From NCBI RefSeq assembly GCF_009765445.1, contig NZ_WHOY01000031.1:386762-450761 (forward strand): a stretch of 64,000 bases of DNA. The letters are read 5' to 3'. Below the pieces are notes generated by a model. It was not told the DNA's origin and did no database searches. It saw only the letters and a list, made by a program, of their open reading frames with translations. Below are positions 42,862 through 53,195 of this stretch, piece after piece (positions within the stretch are counted from its first letter, which is position 1; the number at the start of each line of letters is the position of its first letter). The translations under genes were made by a program, and so were the position numbers. The stretch is from Pantoea sp. BAV 3049 (GTDB taxonomy: Bacteria > Pseudomonadota > Gammaproteobacteria > Enterobacterales > Enterobacteriaceae).

Positions 42862-43866
42862 TTATGGCTGGGCAACAAATCCAACGGCTTTATACACCTT
42901 TTTCAGCGTTTCCTGAGCCTGTGAACGGGCCTTAGTAGCACCATCACGCATCACCTGCTCCAGGAAGGCTTCATCGTTACGGTAGCGGTGATAGCGCTCC
43001 TGCAGGTCAGTCAGCATACCGGAAACAGCATCCGCCACGGCGCCCTTCAGGTGGCCGTACATCTGGCCTTCAAACCGCTTCTCCAGCTCAGGAATGCTCT
43101 GGCCGGTCACACCGGAGAGAATATCCAGCAGGTTTGAAACACCCGCCTTCTCTTTGATGTCGTAACGGACGACTGGTGGCTCATCGCCATCGGTCATTGC
43201 GCGTTTGATCTTCTTCACTACCGATTTTGGATCTTCCAGCAGGCCAATGACGTTGTTACGGTTATCGTCAGACTTGGACATCTTCCTGGTCGGCTCCAGC
43301 AGAGACATCACGCGCGCGCCGGATTTTGGAATAAATGGCTCAGGAACTTTGAAGATGTCGCCATACACGGCATTAAAGCGGGAAGCCACATCGCGGCTCA
43401 GCTCCAGATGCTGCTTCTGATCTTCGCCTACCGGCACCTGAGTGGTCTGATACAGCAGAATATCGGCCGCCATCAGCACCGGATAATCAAACAGACCGGC
43501 GTTGATATTCTCTTCATAGCGCGTCGACTTGTCCTTGAACTGGGTCATACGGCTCAGCTCACCAAAGTAGGTGTAGCAGTTCAGGATCCAGCCCAACTGA
43601 GTGTGTTCAGGCACGTGCGACTGAACGAAAATGGTGCTCTTTTTTGGGTCGATGCCGCAGGCCAGATACAGCGCCAGCGTGTCCAGCGTCGCTTTACGCA
43701 GCGCGGTCGGATCCTGGCGGACGGTAATCGCATGTAAATCAACGATGCAGTAGATGCAGTCGTAGTCGTCCTGCATGTTGACCCACTGACGGAGCGCACC
43801 CATATAGTTACCGATGGTCAGTTCGCCGGAAGGCTGTGCGCCGCTAAATACGATGGGTTTGCTCAT
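42862..43866 (-). CDS. trpS: Tryptophanyl-tRNA synthetase
   Basis: TrpS charges tRNA-Trp. The 334-residue product is the E. coli length. It shows the class I HIGH-like motif TIGN ([12 protein letters not shown], about residues 15-26) and the KMSKS motif ([12 protein letters not shown], about residues 194-205). It starts 17 bp after the gph stop, completing rpe-gph-trpS. Confidence 0.98.
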   Translation of the reverse strand: MSKPIVFSGAQPSGELTIGNYMGALRQWVNMQDDYDCIYCIVDLHAITVRQDPTALRKATLDTLALYLACGIDPKKSTIFVQSHVPEHTQLGWILNCYTYFGELSRMTQFKDKSTRYEENINAGLFDYPVLMAADILLYQTTQVPVGEDQKQHLELSRDVASRFNAVYGDIFKVPEPFIPKSGARVMSLLEPTRKMSKSDDNRNNVIGLLEDPKSVVKKIKRAMTDGDEPPVVRYDIKEKAGVSNLLDILSGVTGQSIPELEKRFEGQMYGHLKGAVADAVSGMLTDLQERYHRYRNDEAFLEQVMRDGATKARSQAQETLKKVYKAVGFVAQP

Positions 43867-43883
43867 GATTTTCGTCCTGGTTA

Positions 43884-44561
43884 TTACAGCCCGAGTGCGG
43901 GCAACAAATCGTTAAAATGATCGAGTACGAGGGTCGGGTTACTGGTGGCAATCGGCTCACCGTAGTTATAACCGTAGGTCATCCCCACGCTGGGGCAGCC
44001 TGCCGCCTGAGAAGCCATAATATCATTGCGGGAATCCCCCACAAACACTAACTCGCCCGGCAGCAGGCCAAACTTACCCAGCACCATGAACAGCGGTGCC
44101 GGATGCGGCTTTTTCGCCACCACATCATCGCCGCCGATAATCAGCGAGAAGTACTGAGCGATGCCCAGCGAGGTCAGCAACGGTTCGACAAACGGCGTCG
44201 GTTTGTTGGTAACGATCGCCATTGGCACGCCGGTGGCGGCCAGGGCAGCCAGCCCCTCTTTCACTTCCGGAAACAGCTTGCTGCCGCTTTCCACCGAGGT
44301 GGCATAATGCTTATCCAGCAGCACGCGGGCATCCCGCACCCGATCGTCTGATGGCTGATGGCCGAGTGCCCACGTCAGCGCCCGCTCAATCAACACATCC
44401 GCGCCGTTACCGATCCAGGTGGAGACACGCTCAACACCTGCTGCCGGTAAATTCAGCGCAGCCAGCGCGGCATCCACCGCACTGGCCAGTCCCGGAGCAC
44501 TGTCAATCAGCGTCCCGTCGAGATCGAATGCCAGTCCGCGAACCTCAGTGAAATGAGCCAT
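43884..44561 (-). CDS. gph: Phosphoglycolate phosphatase
   Basis: Gph is a HAD-type phosphatase that removes 2-phosphoglycolate formed in repair of 3'-phosphoglycolate DNA ends. The ATG at 44561 gives 225 residues starting [20 protein letters not shown], with the nucleophile motif DLDGT. Further motifs are VTNKPTPF and GDSRNDI. E. coli Gph is 252 residues; the shortening falls in the cap region (around [11 protein letters not shown]). The start overlaps rpe by 17 bp. Confidence 0.95.
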   Translation of the reverse strand: MAHFTEVRGLAFDLDGTLIDSAPGLASAVDAALAALNLPAAGVERVSTWIGNGADVLIERALTWALGHQPSDDRVRDARVLLDKHYATSVESGSKLFPEVKEGLAALAATGVPMAIVTNKPTPFVEPLLTSLGIAQYFSLIIGGDDVVAKKPHPAPLFMVLGKFGLLPGELVFVGDSRNDIMASQAAGCPSVGMTYGYNYGEPIATSNPTLVLDHFNDLLPALGL

Positions 44562-45231
44562 GGCGAGATTTCTCCAGTTCTGTGCGCATATCATCGATCA
44601 CTTTTTTGTAATCAGCCTGACCAAATATGGCCGAACCGGCAACAAACATGTCCGCGCCTGCCGCAGCGATCTCGCCTATGTTGTCGACTTTCACGCCGCC
44701 ATCCACTTCCAGACGAATGTCGTAGCCACTCTGATCGATGAGCTTACGAGCCTGACGCAATTTATCCAGCGTGCCGGGAATGAAAGACTGACCACCGAAG
44801 CCGGGATTCACCGACATCAGCAGGATCACGTCGACTTTATCCATGACGTAATCCAGATAGCTGAGCGAGGTTGCCGGGTTGAACACCAGACCAGCTTTGC
44901 AGCCGTGCTCTTTGATCAGCTGCAGCGAGCGGTCAACGTGCTCAGTGGCTTCGGGATGGAAAGTGATATAGCTTGCACCCGCTTTGGCGAAGTCCGGGAT
45001 CAGACGGTCGACCGGCTTTACCATCAGGTGCACGTCAATCGGGGCGGTAATGCCGTAATCACGCAGTGCTTTCAGCACCATTGGCCCCATCGTCAGGTTG
45101 GGAACGTAGTGATTATCCATCACGTCGAAATGCACAACATCGCCACCGGCAGCCAGCGCTTTGGCCGTGTCTTCACCCAGGCGGGCAAAATCTGCAGACA
45201 AAATTGATGGGGCTAGTAAAAACTGTTTCAT
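44545..45231 (-). CDS. rpe: Ribulose-phosphate 3-epimerase
   Basis: Rpe interconverts ribulose 5-phosphate and xylulose 5-phosphate in the pentose phosphate pathway. The ATG at 45231 gives 228 residues starting [20 protein letters not shown], preceded by GGGAGAAA. The TIM-barrel metal ligands lie in [18 protein letters not shown] and LEVDGGV. The frame is open 28 codons upstream, but that is not family sequence. Confidence 0.97.
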   Translation of the reverse strand: MKQFLLAPSILSADFARLGEDTAKALAAGGDVVHFDVMDNHYVPNLTMGPMVLKALRDYGITAPIDVHLMVKPVDRLIPDFAKAGASYITFHPEATEHVDRSLQLIKEHGCKAGLVFNPATSLSYLDYVMDKVDVILLMSVNPGFGGQSFIPGTLDKLRQARKLIDQSGYDIRLEVDGGVKVDNIGEIAAAGADMFVAGSAIFGQADYKKVIDDMRTELEKSRHGSFH

Positions 45232-45283
45232 CCATTTCTCCCAATTAGCGCGCCTGACGACAGGCACGTACAGCAGTTGAGGT

Positions 45284-46105
45284 TCAGCCGCCGGTAAACA
45301 ACGCCAGCAGCTCATTCACCTGAATGCGACCGGTACCGCTGCGGCTGATAGAACGTCGGGCCTTGATCTGATGCAGTTGCTGCGCGGCCTGATACCACTC
45401 GCGGGTTAGCGGGGTATCGTGGTTGGAGATCAACACCGGAATGCGGCTCTCAATTGACAGCTTCTCCGCCAGCTCCGCCAGGTGCTGCTGTTGTCGCAGG
45501 CTGAAGCTGTTGGTGTGGTAAGCGGTAAAATTCGCCGTGGCCGACAGCGGCGCATAAGGGGGATCGCAATACACCACCGCGCCCTTTTGCGCCCTGTTCA
45601 GGGTAACATCGTACGATTCACAGACAAAGGTCGCATTCTGCGAGCGTTCGGAGAACCAGTAGAGCTCATCCTGAGGGAAATAAGGTCTGCGATAGCTGCC
45701 AAACGGCACGTTAAACTCACCGCTCAGGTTGTAGCGGCAAAGCCCGTTGTAGCAGTGGCGGTTAAGATATAAAAACAGCACGCCGCGGCGATAGGCATCC
45801 GTGCAGCGGTTGAACTCCTGACGGCGGGCGTAGTAGAACTCCGCGTCGTTGGTTTCGCTGGTGAACAGTGCACGCGCGTCAGTGACAAACTCGTCAACGC
45901 GGGTTTTTACGATGTCATAAAGATTGATCAGGTCGCTGTTGATATCCGCCAGAATGTAGTTTGGAAAGTCAGTGTTGAGAAACACCGATCCCGCGCCAAC
46001 AAAAGGCTCAATCAGACAGTCGCCTGCAGGCAGATGACGCTGGATATCGTCAAGCAACGGGAATTTACCGCCCGCCCATTTCAAAAAAGCGCGATTTTTT
46101 TTCAT
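45284..46105 (-). CDS. dam: DNA adenine methylase (GATC)
   Basis: Dam methylates adenine in GATC, directing mismatch repair and replication timing. The 273-residue product has the SAM motif FLKWAGGK near the N-terminus, [10 protein letters not shown] (about residues 35-44) and the catalytic DPPY at 181-184. It lies between damX and rpe in the conserved aroKB-damX-dam-rpe-gph-trpS cluster. Confidence 0.98.
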   Translation of the reverse strand: MKKNRAFLKWAGGKFPLLDDIQRHLPAGDCLIEPFVGAGSVFLNTDFPNYILADINSDLINLYDIVKTRVDEFVTDARALFTSETNDAEFYYARRQEFNRCTDAYRRGVLFLYLNRHCYNGLCRYNLSGEFNVPFGSYRRPYFPQDELYWFSERSQNATFVCESYDVTLNRAQKGAVVYCDPPYAPLSATANFTAYHTNSFSLRQQQHLAELAEKLSIESRIPVLISNHDTPLTREWYQAAQQLHQIKARRSISRSGTGRIQVNELLALFTGG

Positions 46106-46228
46106 GCCGTCGTTTTATTACAATTACTCTTCTGGCTGCGGTTACACCGACAGCATATCTGCGCTTTAAGGGTCAGCCTGCCGCTGGCAGACTGATTTTC
46201 ATCCTGCGACCGGGCAATCCGGCCGCCG

Positions 46229-47257
46229 TTAGTTGGACGCTTCTTTCTTCACCTGACTGACCGGCTTCACCCACGGGTTCTGCGCCCGGACTTCGGCTGG
46301 CAGAGAGGAAACCGCGCGTTTGGCATCGGCTGGCGTTGCATAGGAACCACTGACCAGCACAAACCATGGCTGACCATTACGGGTGGTTTTATAGACGTGG
46401 TAGCTGCTCAGGTTCTGCTTCTTCGCCCAGGCATTCAGCGTATCAGAGCGCGAAGCGCTGCTCAGCTGCAGCGTATAGCTGCCGCCCGGTACGGAGGTTG
46501 AAGCAGATTTCGCCGGAGCGGAAGCCGTATGGCTGGCCGTGCTCTGTGGCTTACTTTCTTTCACTGGCTGAGAGGCAGCAGGCTTGTGGCTGGCAGCCGG
46601 TTTGCTGTGATGCTGTGTAGCCGGGCGTTGGGTGGCCTGATGGGGCTGACCGGCTGCCGGTTTCGCTGCGCTGGTATGAGCACCAGGAGCCACGGTAGCC
46701 GGAGCCGTTGGCAGTGAACTGCCGTTATCCTGCGCACCCTGCGCCGCGTTATCAACCTGACCCTGCTGATTAGCCAGAGCACTGTTGAGATCTCCCGGCA
46801 GCTCAACGCGCTGCTGGTTCGCCGGCGTCTGTACCGGTGCAGCCTGAGTTGGCGTTGGGGAAACCGGAGGCGCACTCAGCTCCTGTGGGCCATTGGCCGC
46901 CGGAGCCGACGTACTGCCCGGAGCCTGATTCGCGGCCGTCGCATCAGGTGCAGGTTGCTGGCCCGCATTCTGACCACTCATGGACGATGAGCCAGAGAGA
47001 TCGATGCTTTTATCGCCGCCGCTGCCGGATGTGCCAGGCTGGGAAGAAGGCTGCTGGCTGCTACTGCTGTTACCCGTGGTATTCAGCGCGGAGCCAATAC
47101 CGAGTACCAGCAACAGCAAAACCAGAATACCGATCCCCATCATCATGTGCTGACGGGAAACAGGCACTTTAGGGACTGAAGACGTTTTGCGGGACCGCTG
47201 CGGGCGGCGGTCGCTGGTGTCAGGTTTTAACTCGTCTTCCGGTTTAAACTCGTCCAT
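46229..47257 (-). CDS. damX: Cell division protein DamX (SPOR domain)
   Basis: DamX is a bitopic inner-membrane protein that binds septal peptidoglycan through its SPOR domain. In 342 residues it has a basic cytoplasmic N-terminus (RRPQRSRKTSSVPK), one membrane helix at about residues 39-59 (MMMGIGILVLLLLVLGIGSA), a long linker rich in Ala, Pro, Gln and Ser, and a C-terminal SPOR domain (about residues 255-335, SYTLQLSSASRSDTLNAWAK). The linker is the least conserved part. E. coli DamX is larger (428 residues, from memory). Confidence 0.94.
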   Translation of the reverse strand: MDEFKPEDELKPDTSDRRPQRSRKTSSVPKVPVSRQHMMMGIGILVLLLLVLGIGSALNTTGNSSSSQQPSSQPGTSGSGGDKSIDLSGSSSMSGQNAGQQPAPDATAANQAPGSTSAPAANGPQELSAPPVSPTPTQAAPVQTPANQQRVELPGDLNSALANQQGQVDNAAQGAQDNGSSLPTAPATVAPGAHTSAAKPAAGQPHQATQRPATQHHSKPAASHKPAASQPVKESKPQSTASHTASAPAKSASTSVPGGSYTLQLSSASRSDTLNAWAKKQNLSSYHVYKTTRNGQPWFVLVSGSYATPADAKRAVSSLPAEVRAQNPWVKPVSQVKKEASN

Positions 47258-47352
47258 TCAACCTCCTCCAGTAGAGCGCGGACGCCACCCCATACCCTTT
47301 GAGCGGCAGTTACTTCATCAAATTAAGGGGGCCTGCGCCCGTTTAGGCGGCT

Positions 47353-48441
47353 TCAGGCCGTCTGACAATCATTAATCGCAGCCAGAACCGTATCATGCCC
47401 TACTCCGCTGCGCACTTCGGCTTTGCCGATTGCCAGCGGCAGAACCAGACGCAGTTCACCAGCCAGGACTTTTTTATCGCGCATCATGTGCGGCAGATAA
47501 TCTTCTGCCACCATGCTTGCAGGACCATTGACCGGTAACCCGGCGCGTTGCAGCAGCGAGATGATCCGGTCGGTATCTTCAGCGCTGAACTGTCCAAGAC
47601 GCTCAGCGGTTCGGGCAGCCATCACCATCCCTGCCGCCACGGCTTCACCGTGCAACCAGTTCCCGTAGCCCATGTGCGCTTCGATAGCGTGGCCATAGGT
47701 ATGGCCCAGATTCAGCAGGGCACGCTGGCCCATTTCACGCTCGTCGGCAGCCACCACTTCGGCTTTCAGCTCGCAACAGCGGCGAATGCAGTACGCCATG
47801 GCCTTGCCGTCGAGCGCCAGCAGCGCATCAAGGTTAGCCTCCAGCCAGTTGAAGAATTCACCGTCGAGGATAATGCCGTACTTGATCACTTCCGCCAGGC
47901 CAGAAGCCAGCTCGCGAGCGGGCAGGCTGTTCAGGCAGTCAAGATCGATCACCACCGACGCTGGCTGATAGAACGCACCGATCATGTTCTTACCTAACGG
48001 GTGGTTTACGGCAGTTTTGCCGCCTACGGATGAGTCAACCTGGGAAAGAAGCGTGGTAGGAACCTGAATAAAACGCACGCCGCGCTGGTAGCTTGCCGCA
48101 GCAAATCCGGTCAGATCGCCAATCACCCCGCCACCTAAAGCGATCAGGGTGGTGTCGCGACCGTGGGGTTTTTCCAGCAGAGCGGTAAAGACCTGATCCA
48201 TTACTTCCAGCGTTTTATACTGCTCGCCGTCAGGCAGAATGACCTGGTCAACCTTCACGCCGGCGCTTTCCAGCCGCTGGCGCAAAGGATCAAGATAGAG
48301 CGGGGCCAGAGTCTGGTTGGTCACCAGCATGGCCCGGTCGCCCGCCTTGAGCGGCCAAAAAGAAGCCGGATCGTTGAACAGTCCGGCAGCAATCGTAATG
48401 GGGTAACTACGCTCCCCCAAAGTGACGGTAATCTTCTCCAT
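47353..48441 (-). CDS. aroB: 3-Dehydroquinate synthase
   Basis: AroB makes 3-dehydroquinate from DAHP, the second step of the shikimate pathway; it uses NAD and a divalent metal. The 362-residue product is the E. coli length. It shows [10 protein letters not shown], the NAD motif [27 protein letters not shown] and the metal site [12 protein letters not shown]. It follows aroK on the same strand after a 50-bp gap. Confidence 0.98.
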   Translation of the reverse strand: MEKITVTLGERSYPITIAAGLFNDPASFWPLKAGDRAMLVTNQTLAPLYLDPLRQRLESAGVKVDQVILPDGEQYKTLEVMDQVFTALLEKPHGRDTTLIALGGGVIGDLTGFAAASYQRGVRFIQVPTTLLSQVDSSVGGKTAVNHPLGKNMIGAFYQPASVVIDLDCLNSLPARELASGLAEVIKYGIILDGEFFNWLEANLDALLALDGKAMAYCIRRCCELKAEVVAADEREMGQRALLNLGHTYGHAIEAHMGYGNWLHGEAVAAGMVMAARTAERLGQFSAEDTDRIISLLQRAGLPVNGPASMVAEDYLPHMMRDKKVLAGELRLVLPLAIGKAEVRSGVGHDTVLAAINDCQTA

Positions 48442-48491
48442 GAAGCTGTATCACCTTATTACTTTGGCCCGCAGGCGGGTTTTGAGCTGAT

Positions 48492-49013
48492 TCAGCTCTT
48501 TTCCAACACGTTGATAATCTGATTCGCGACAACTTTCGCGCTCTGATCGTCGGTACGGATAGTGACGTCAGCAATCTCTTCGTACAGCGGATTACGTTCA
48601 TCTGCCAGCGCTTCCAGCACCTCACGCGGTGGGGATTCCACCTGCAGCAGAGGACGCTTTTTATCACGCTGAGTACGCGCCAGCTGCTTCTCGATCGTGG
48701 TTTCCAGATACACCACTACACCGCGAGCAGAAAGACGATTGCGCGTTTCACGGGATTTAACGGAACCGCCACCGGTAGCCAGCACAATGCCCTGCTTCTC
48801 GGTGAGTTCATTGATTATTTTCTCTTCGCGATCGCGGAAGCCTTCTTCGCCTTCGACGTCGAACACCCAACCCACATCCGCTCCGGTACGTCGCTCAATT
48901 TCTTGATCGGAATCGAAAAATTCCATATTGAGTTGCTGAGCTAACTGACGCCCAATAGTGCTTTTGCCGGCACCCATAGGCCCAACCAGAAAGATATTGC
49001 GTTTCTCTGCCAT
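48492..49013 (-). CDS. aroK: Shikimate kinase I
   Basis: AroK phosphorylates shikimate. The ATG at 49013 gives 173 residues, the E. coli length, starting [20 protein letters not shown], which contains the P-loop GPMGAGKST. The shikimate-binding [13 protein letters not shown] and GGGSV motifs follow, then the lid [11 protein letters not shown]. It is the first gene of the aroKB-damX-dam cluster. Confidence 0.98.
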   Translation of the reverse strand: MAEKRNIFLVGPMGAGKSTIGRQLAQQLNMEFFDSDQEIERRTGADVGWVFDVEGEEGFRDREEKIINELTEKQGIVLATGGGSVKSRETRNRLSARGVVVYLETTIEKQLARTQRDKKRPLLQVESPPREVLEALADERNPLYEEIADVTIRTDDQSAKVVANQIINVLEKS

Positions 49014-49402
49014 TTTTTCGGTATTACTAAGACAATTCGTTAATGATACCCCGTCCAACCGGACAGGACATGAACTGAAACCTCATGAGCGATAGTGCGA
49101 GAGTCAGATGAAAATTATCTCAACACTGAAGGTGTTTTGGCAACCGATTAAATTGACCTTGCCCATTGCGCACTCATCGGGCGCGTTTCAGTCCGCTTCA
49201 TTTATCAGCCCGATGTCACTGCATCGGCTACGCCGGTTGCGCACGATAAAAAACGGGTTAAATGCATTCTCTGAAGCCAAACCGAGGCCCATAAATCAAA
49301 AATCGCTAAACCTTGTAAGCTAATTCCGCTCTTGCGTCAAACGCATATGGTCGCAATCCGCCAAAAAAGCACCTGGCTCCTCAGTTTGGACTAAAAAACG
49401 CA
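49014..49402. other. hofQ-aroK intergenic region with a candidate aroK promoter
   Basis: This 389-bp gap holds no gene I can support. On the minus strand TTGACG (49335-49340), a 17-bp spacer and TACAAG (49312-49317) form a plausible sigma-70 promoter, leaving a leader of about 300 nt before aroK. A short hairpin, GTCC-AACC-GGAC, lies at about 49053-49064 near the aroK start. Confidence 0.5.
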
Positions 49403-50701
49403 TTACTCCTCACGAATCAGTCTCGGTGTGATAAAGATCACTAATTCCCGCCGTTTCTGTTCTGACGTTGAGTGACGGAACAGTGTGCCGATCAACGGGA
49501 GATCGCCCAGCAGCGGCACCTGGCTTTTATTCTGCGCGTTGTGCTGCTGGAAAATGCCCCCCAGCGCCAGCGTTTGTCCATCTTTGACCGTCACCTGGGT
49601 TTGGATCTCCTGTTTGTCGATAGCAATGTACTCACCGTCACCACTGCGCAGGGTACTGCCCGGCAGGTTCTGACTGATGTGCAATTTCAGCATTATCCGC
49701 CCATTCGGCTGCACCACCGGCGTGACCTCCATTCCCAGTACCGCCTCCTTAAACTCCACCGAGGTGCTGCCACTGCTGCCGCTGGAAACTTCATATGGAA
49801 TTTCGGTGCCCTGCTTAATACTGGCGGTTTGTTGGTGCGAGGTGAGCAGACGTGGACTGGCGATGATCTCCAGTTTGTTTTCCTGCTCCAGCGCACTCAG
49901 CTCCAGATCCAGCAACCTCCCGTCGAGCCGGGCAAAAGTGAACCCTGCGGCCAGTGCCGGACTGGTCGCGGCCAAATCCACCCGCAGCTGGCTGGCCCGT
50001 AACGCACGGGTTACCTGCTCTTCACCGCTCATTCCCCAACTAACGCCCAGCTCACGCAGGCTCCCTTCGGTGATAGTCACAATATGGGCCGCCAGCTCGA
50101 TTTGCTCCAGCGGCACGTCGAGCGCGGCTACCCAAAGGCGGGTTTGCTCCAGCGCTGCCCGGGTGTCACGTAACAGCAGACTGTTAGTTCGTGCATCTAC
50201 CGTCACGCTCCCTCTCGGCGTCATTAACTTTGCACGCTCGGCCTGCAGGCTGGCGTTGACTCTGGCCGCGTCGGCATGCAGCAGCGTCAGAGAGAGCGTG
50301 TGCAAGGGCAATGACTTTTCGGCCTCCTCCCTGCGCAGCACCTGCTGGCGCTCCCGCTCCTCCTGCAAGCTGTGCGGCCAGACCAGCAGAATGCCATCCT
50401 CATGCTCGATAGTAAGCCGTCCGAGCCGGGCAACCAGCGCCAGTGCCTGCGGCCAGGACACATCTTTCAGCCTGATCGACAATGTGCCCTCCACGTCGGG
50501 AGCCACCACCAGATTCAGCTGCTGATAATCCGCCAGCGCCTGCAGGATTTCCCCAACCGGCGCGTTATCGAACGCCAGGGATAACGGAACTGGATTGGCG
50601 AGCGGAAGAGACGGAGGCAATGCCGCCAGGCTGATTTGCTGCGGTAGCAAATTCAGTAGCAGAACCAGTGCGCCGGTCCACGGTTTCAGCCCCGGCATCA
50701 T
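49403..50701 (-). CDS. hofQ: HofQ, secretin-like outer-membrane pore (DNA uptake/type IV pilus type)
   Basis: HofQ is a secretin homologue needed in E. coli for use of external DNA as nutrient. The ATG pair at 50701/50698 gives 432 or 431 residues, starting with a hydrophobic signal segment (WTGALVLLLNLLPQQISLA). A secretin/TonB short domain (LSLAFDNAPVGEILQALADY) follows, and the secretin core ends with DLPLIGTLFRHSTSEQKRRE and ELVIFITPRLI. The start region lies inside hofP, overlapping it by 137 bp. Confidence 0.92.
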   Translation of the reverse strand: MMPGLKPWTGALVLLLNLLPQQISLAALPPSLPLANPVPLSLAFDNAPVGEILQALADYQQLNLVVAPDVEGTLSIRLKDVSWPQALALVARLGRLTIEHEDGILLVWPHSLQEERERQQVLRREEAEKSLPLHTLSLTLLHADAARVNASLQAERAKLMTPRGSVTVDARTNSLLLRDTRAALEQTRLWVAALDVPLEQIELAAHIVTITEGSLRELGVSWGMSGEEQVTRALRASQLRVDLAATSPALAAGFTFARLDGRLLDLELSALEQENKLEIIASPRLLTSHQQTASIKQGTEIPYEVSSGSSGSTSVEFKEAVLGMEVTPVVQPNGRIMLKLHISQNLPGSTLRSGDGEYIAIDKQEIQTQVTVKDGQTLALGGIFQQHNAQNKSQVPLLGDLPLIGTLFRHSTSEQKRRELVIFITPRLIREE

Positions 50702-51143
50702 TAGCTTCCGTCCGATTCCGGCCAACCGCGTCCCTGGCCTCAGGCCTGCCCTCAGCAGGTATCGCCTTATGCAGGCTGTCGACGTTCTTTGCATCCCTGG
50801 CATAAATGCTCCCTTTTAACATTATTCGTAACGGGGTCTGGCACTCCAGTCCTGACGCCGCGGTAATACTCAGCGCCTCTACTTTCAGCAGTTGCCAGTG
50901 TTCATCAGGCCATTGCTGCTGCGCCCAAAGCGCTCCTTTTCCCTGCGGGGAGACCAGCCACGCCCGATAATTTTCAGCCCGGCCCACTATCCCGCGTAGC
51001 TGCCACAACGGCACCGCTGCTGGCGAACTAAGGCAACTCACTGACTGCGGCGGCTGAAAAGGGTCCCGCTCCGCCTGGCCCCGCCAGCAGAATAACGTCA
51101 GCAGCAGTAAACTACCCCGCCATCGCCATCGATCAGTCTTCAT
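50565..51143 (-). CDS. hofP: HofP, DNA utilisation protein
   Basis: This 192-residue protein has a membrane-anchoring or signal N-terminus (WRGSLLLLTLFCWRGQA) and the conserved start of the mature part, RDPFQPP, seen in HofP/PilP-like proteins. E. coli HofP is 134 residues (from memory). The extra 50 or so here are a low-complexity Arg/Glu/Ala/Ser tail that overlaps hofQ by 137 bp. The overlap of 3 bp plus start with hofO fits a coupled hofMNOPQ operon. Confidence 0.85.
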   Translation of the reverse strand: MKTDRWRWRGSLLLLTLFCWRGQAERDPFQPPQSVSCLSSPAAVPLWQLRGIVGRAENYRAWLVSPQGKGALWAQQQWPDEHWQLLKVEALSITAASGLECQTPLRIMLKGSIYARDAKNVDSLHKAIPAEGRPEARDAVGRNRTEANDAGAETVDRRTGSATEFATAANQPGGIASVSSARQSSSVIPGVR

Positions 51144-51639
51144 GAGCCCGCCTCAGTATTAATCTGAAGTGCAGCTGTTCCTGTTCAGCCTTAAGAGTGA
51201 ACTGGGGCAGAATGACGCCGGACTGAAGTCTGCTCAGATAATGCAAAACGGCCTGTACACCCTGCCAGCGCAGCTTGATCGTCAGTTCTCCACCCTGACC
51301 GGCAGGCTGCCAGAGTTCCAGCTCGCCTCCGGCCCTGGCAATCAGCACCGGCAATGAAAGGAGCTGGCGTTTATCGGGCAGCAATGCCTGTTGCAGTCTG
51401 ACAATGTCAGCATCGATGCTCTGAAGCGGAGGCTGATGCAGCAGGGCACGCAGGCTGCCCTGATATCGTTGTTCCTGCTGCCGACGCTGGCTGGCAAGCG
51501 CTTCAGCCTCACGCCACAGCGGCCGCACCCCAAAATGCCAGAGCGCCAGCGCCAGCAGGACACTGCCGAAAGCCACGCTGGACAGCCTCAGCCACAACGG
51601 TTGGTGTAGCCAGCGAATCAGCCATCCCTGACCGCTCAT
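51133..51639 (-). CDS. hofO: HofO, PilO-like assembly protein
   Basis: This 168-residue protein has a single membrane helix at about residues 18-38 (LSSVAFGSVLLALALWHFGV) followed by a coiled coil and a ferredoxin-like PilO-type domain. The ATG at 51639 overlaps the hofN stop (TGATG) and is preceded by AAAAGGAG. It forms an inner-membrane platform with HofM, HofN and HofP by analogy with PilMNOP. Confidence 0.9.
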   Translation of the reverse strand: MSGQGWLIRWLHQPLWLRLSSVAFGSVLLALALWHFGVRPLWREAEALASQRRQQEQRYQGSLRALLHQPPLQSIDADIVRLQQALLPDKRQLLSLPVLIARAGGELELWQPAGQGGELTIKLRWQGVQAVLHYLSRLQSGVILPQFTLKAEQEQLHFRLILRRAHED

Positions 51640-52220
51640 CACCCGGCTCCTTTTAAAGGCCGACCGGTCTGAGACACCACGCCGGTGCCCTCCGCGCCGC
51701 TCAAAATTGCCAGCAGGCTGAAATGGATCATTCCGTCCCGACGGCGGCTGAGCTTGCCGGTGGTGACCTGGCCAAATAGCGGGAGCTGCTGCAGGCGCTG
51801 ACGAAAATCCTGCACATCGGTCATCGTCTGGCAAAAGCCCGTTAGCGTCAGCCGCTCCGGCGTTTTGGTCAGTTCACTAAGCCACAGCATGTCAGGCAGT
51901 TGCTCCGCCAACCGCAGGGAAAAATCTACCCACTGCTCCAGACGCTGCTGCACCTGCTGACGGGTGGCCAGCTGCTGCTCAAGAACCTCACGCTGACGGA
52001 TACGTGCGGCCAGGCGAGTTTTCAGCTCGTTAATCTGCTGGCTGCTCTCCTCCTGTCGCAGCACCATCAACTGCTGCCGGGCGTTAACCGCCTGCTGACC
52101 AGCAACCAGCAGGAGTGCAGTCAGAAAGGCCGCCAGCAGCACCAGCAAAACCAGCAGCCAGCGGTGCATTCGCGCCTGCAGTTGCCGGGCACGCCACGGC
52201 AACAGATTGACCCAGACCAT
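51639..52220 (-). CDS. hofN: HofN, PilN-like assembly protein
   Basis: This 193-residue protein starts MVWVNLLPWRARQLQARMHR. VNLLPWR is the conserved PilN motif that binds PilM. A membrane helix lies at about residues 21-43, then a coiled coil (QEESSQQINELKTRLAARI). The start overlaps the hofM stop by one base. The frame is open upstream in hofM, but the VNLLPWR motif fixes the start. Confidence 0.91.
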   Translation of the reverse strand: MVWVNLLPWRARQLQARMHRWLLVLLVLLAAFLTALLLVAGQQAVNARQQLMVLRQEESSQQINELKTRLAARIRQREVLEQQLATRQQVQQRLEQWVDFSLRLAEQLPDMLWLSELTKTPERLTLTGFCQTMTDVQDFRQRLQQLPLFGQVTTGKLSRRRDGMIHFSLLAILSGAEGTGVVSQTGRPLKGAG

Positions 52221-53044
52221 CAGCGATCCCCCGGCCGCAGCGCCAACCCCGCCGCCAGAGTAAATGCACCCGGCACCCGCGGCAGCGGCGGCTGCTTCAT
52301 GGCAAAAGCGTCCAGCGGATTGAGCCATTGCGTGCCCTCTGGCAACGCTTCTTCTCTGATTGAGCTGTAATAAAATGAGGAAGCGCCAGCCAGATGCTGC
52401 TGGCGCAACGTGGAGAAATCCGGGGCATCTTCCGCAGCGCACCAGCCCCAGATCTGCGGTTTTAAAGGAGAAAACCACAACCAGTGATCGTGCAGACGAT
52501 GAACCAGCGCCGCCGTTGGATCGAGCCGCAGGGTGTTCGCCATCGCATACAGCGCAGCAGGCGTCAGCTCAAGCACCTGCGGCGTCAGGCGGACTTCCTG
52601 CAGACAGTTTAGCCAGCTCAGCAGTGCCTCGCGCCGGGTGGCGGTGAGCCACAGCTGGCTGCCGGGTTCCTGTGCCTGGCGGTAATCCAGCGCCAGCGTC
52701 TCCGGCTCAATTGGGAAAAATCGCCTCGCCGCTGCTACGATATAGCTGCTACGCTCTGGTTCGCGTAACTGCTGGCGCGGCAGCTCGATCTGCTGTTGCA
52801 GCACCAGCTGAGGCGGAAAGCCAACCCGTAATGAAACACGATAGGGCAACTGCTTTCGCCAACGCTGCAGAATAGCGATGACGATCCCGGGCCGTTGCAG
52901 TAGCCCATGGGTTAACGTATCGTGCGGCAGCGCATGTTGCCACCAGTGGCGAAGTTGCCAGCCGTTCCGGCGGCGCTGGATGCCAAGGGCACAGAGTTGC
53001 CCATTCTGAATATCCAGGCCGACTTGCCATGTCTGAAATGCCAT
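52220..53044 (-). CDS. hofM: HofM, PilM-like actin-fold protein
   Basis: This 274-residue cytoplasmic protein resembles PilM, an actin-fold ATP-binding partner of PilN. It starts MAFQTWQVGLDIQNGQLCAL with the VGLDI phosphate-1-like strand. It is the first gene of hofMNOPQ and is divergent from mrcA, 151 bp away, as in E. coli. Confidence 0.9.
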   Translation of the reverse strand: MAFQTWQVGLDIQNGQLCALGIQRRRNGWQLRHWWQHALPHDTLTHGLLQRPGIVIAILQRWRKQLPYRVSLRVGFPPQLVLQQQIELPRQQLREPERSSYIVAAARRFFPIEPETLALDYRQAQEPGSQLWLTATRREALLSWLNCLQEVRLTPQVLELTPAALYAMANTLRLDPTAALVHRLHDHWLWFSPLKPQIWGWCAAEDAPDFSTLRQQHLAGASSFYYSSIREEALPEGTQWLNPLDAFAMKQPPLPRVPGAFTLAAGLALRPGDR

Positions 53045-53195
53045 TTATCGCGATCTCCCTATCGTCAATGCCAGAGATTGAAAGTGCCGGGAACATGCCT
53101 CTCAGAAATTGAGGTATCCAGGCTTCTGGCTTGCCTTTATACTACCGCGCGATTGTTTATAAACTGTCCAGGCGACTTAAAATGGAAAATATCAG

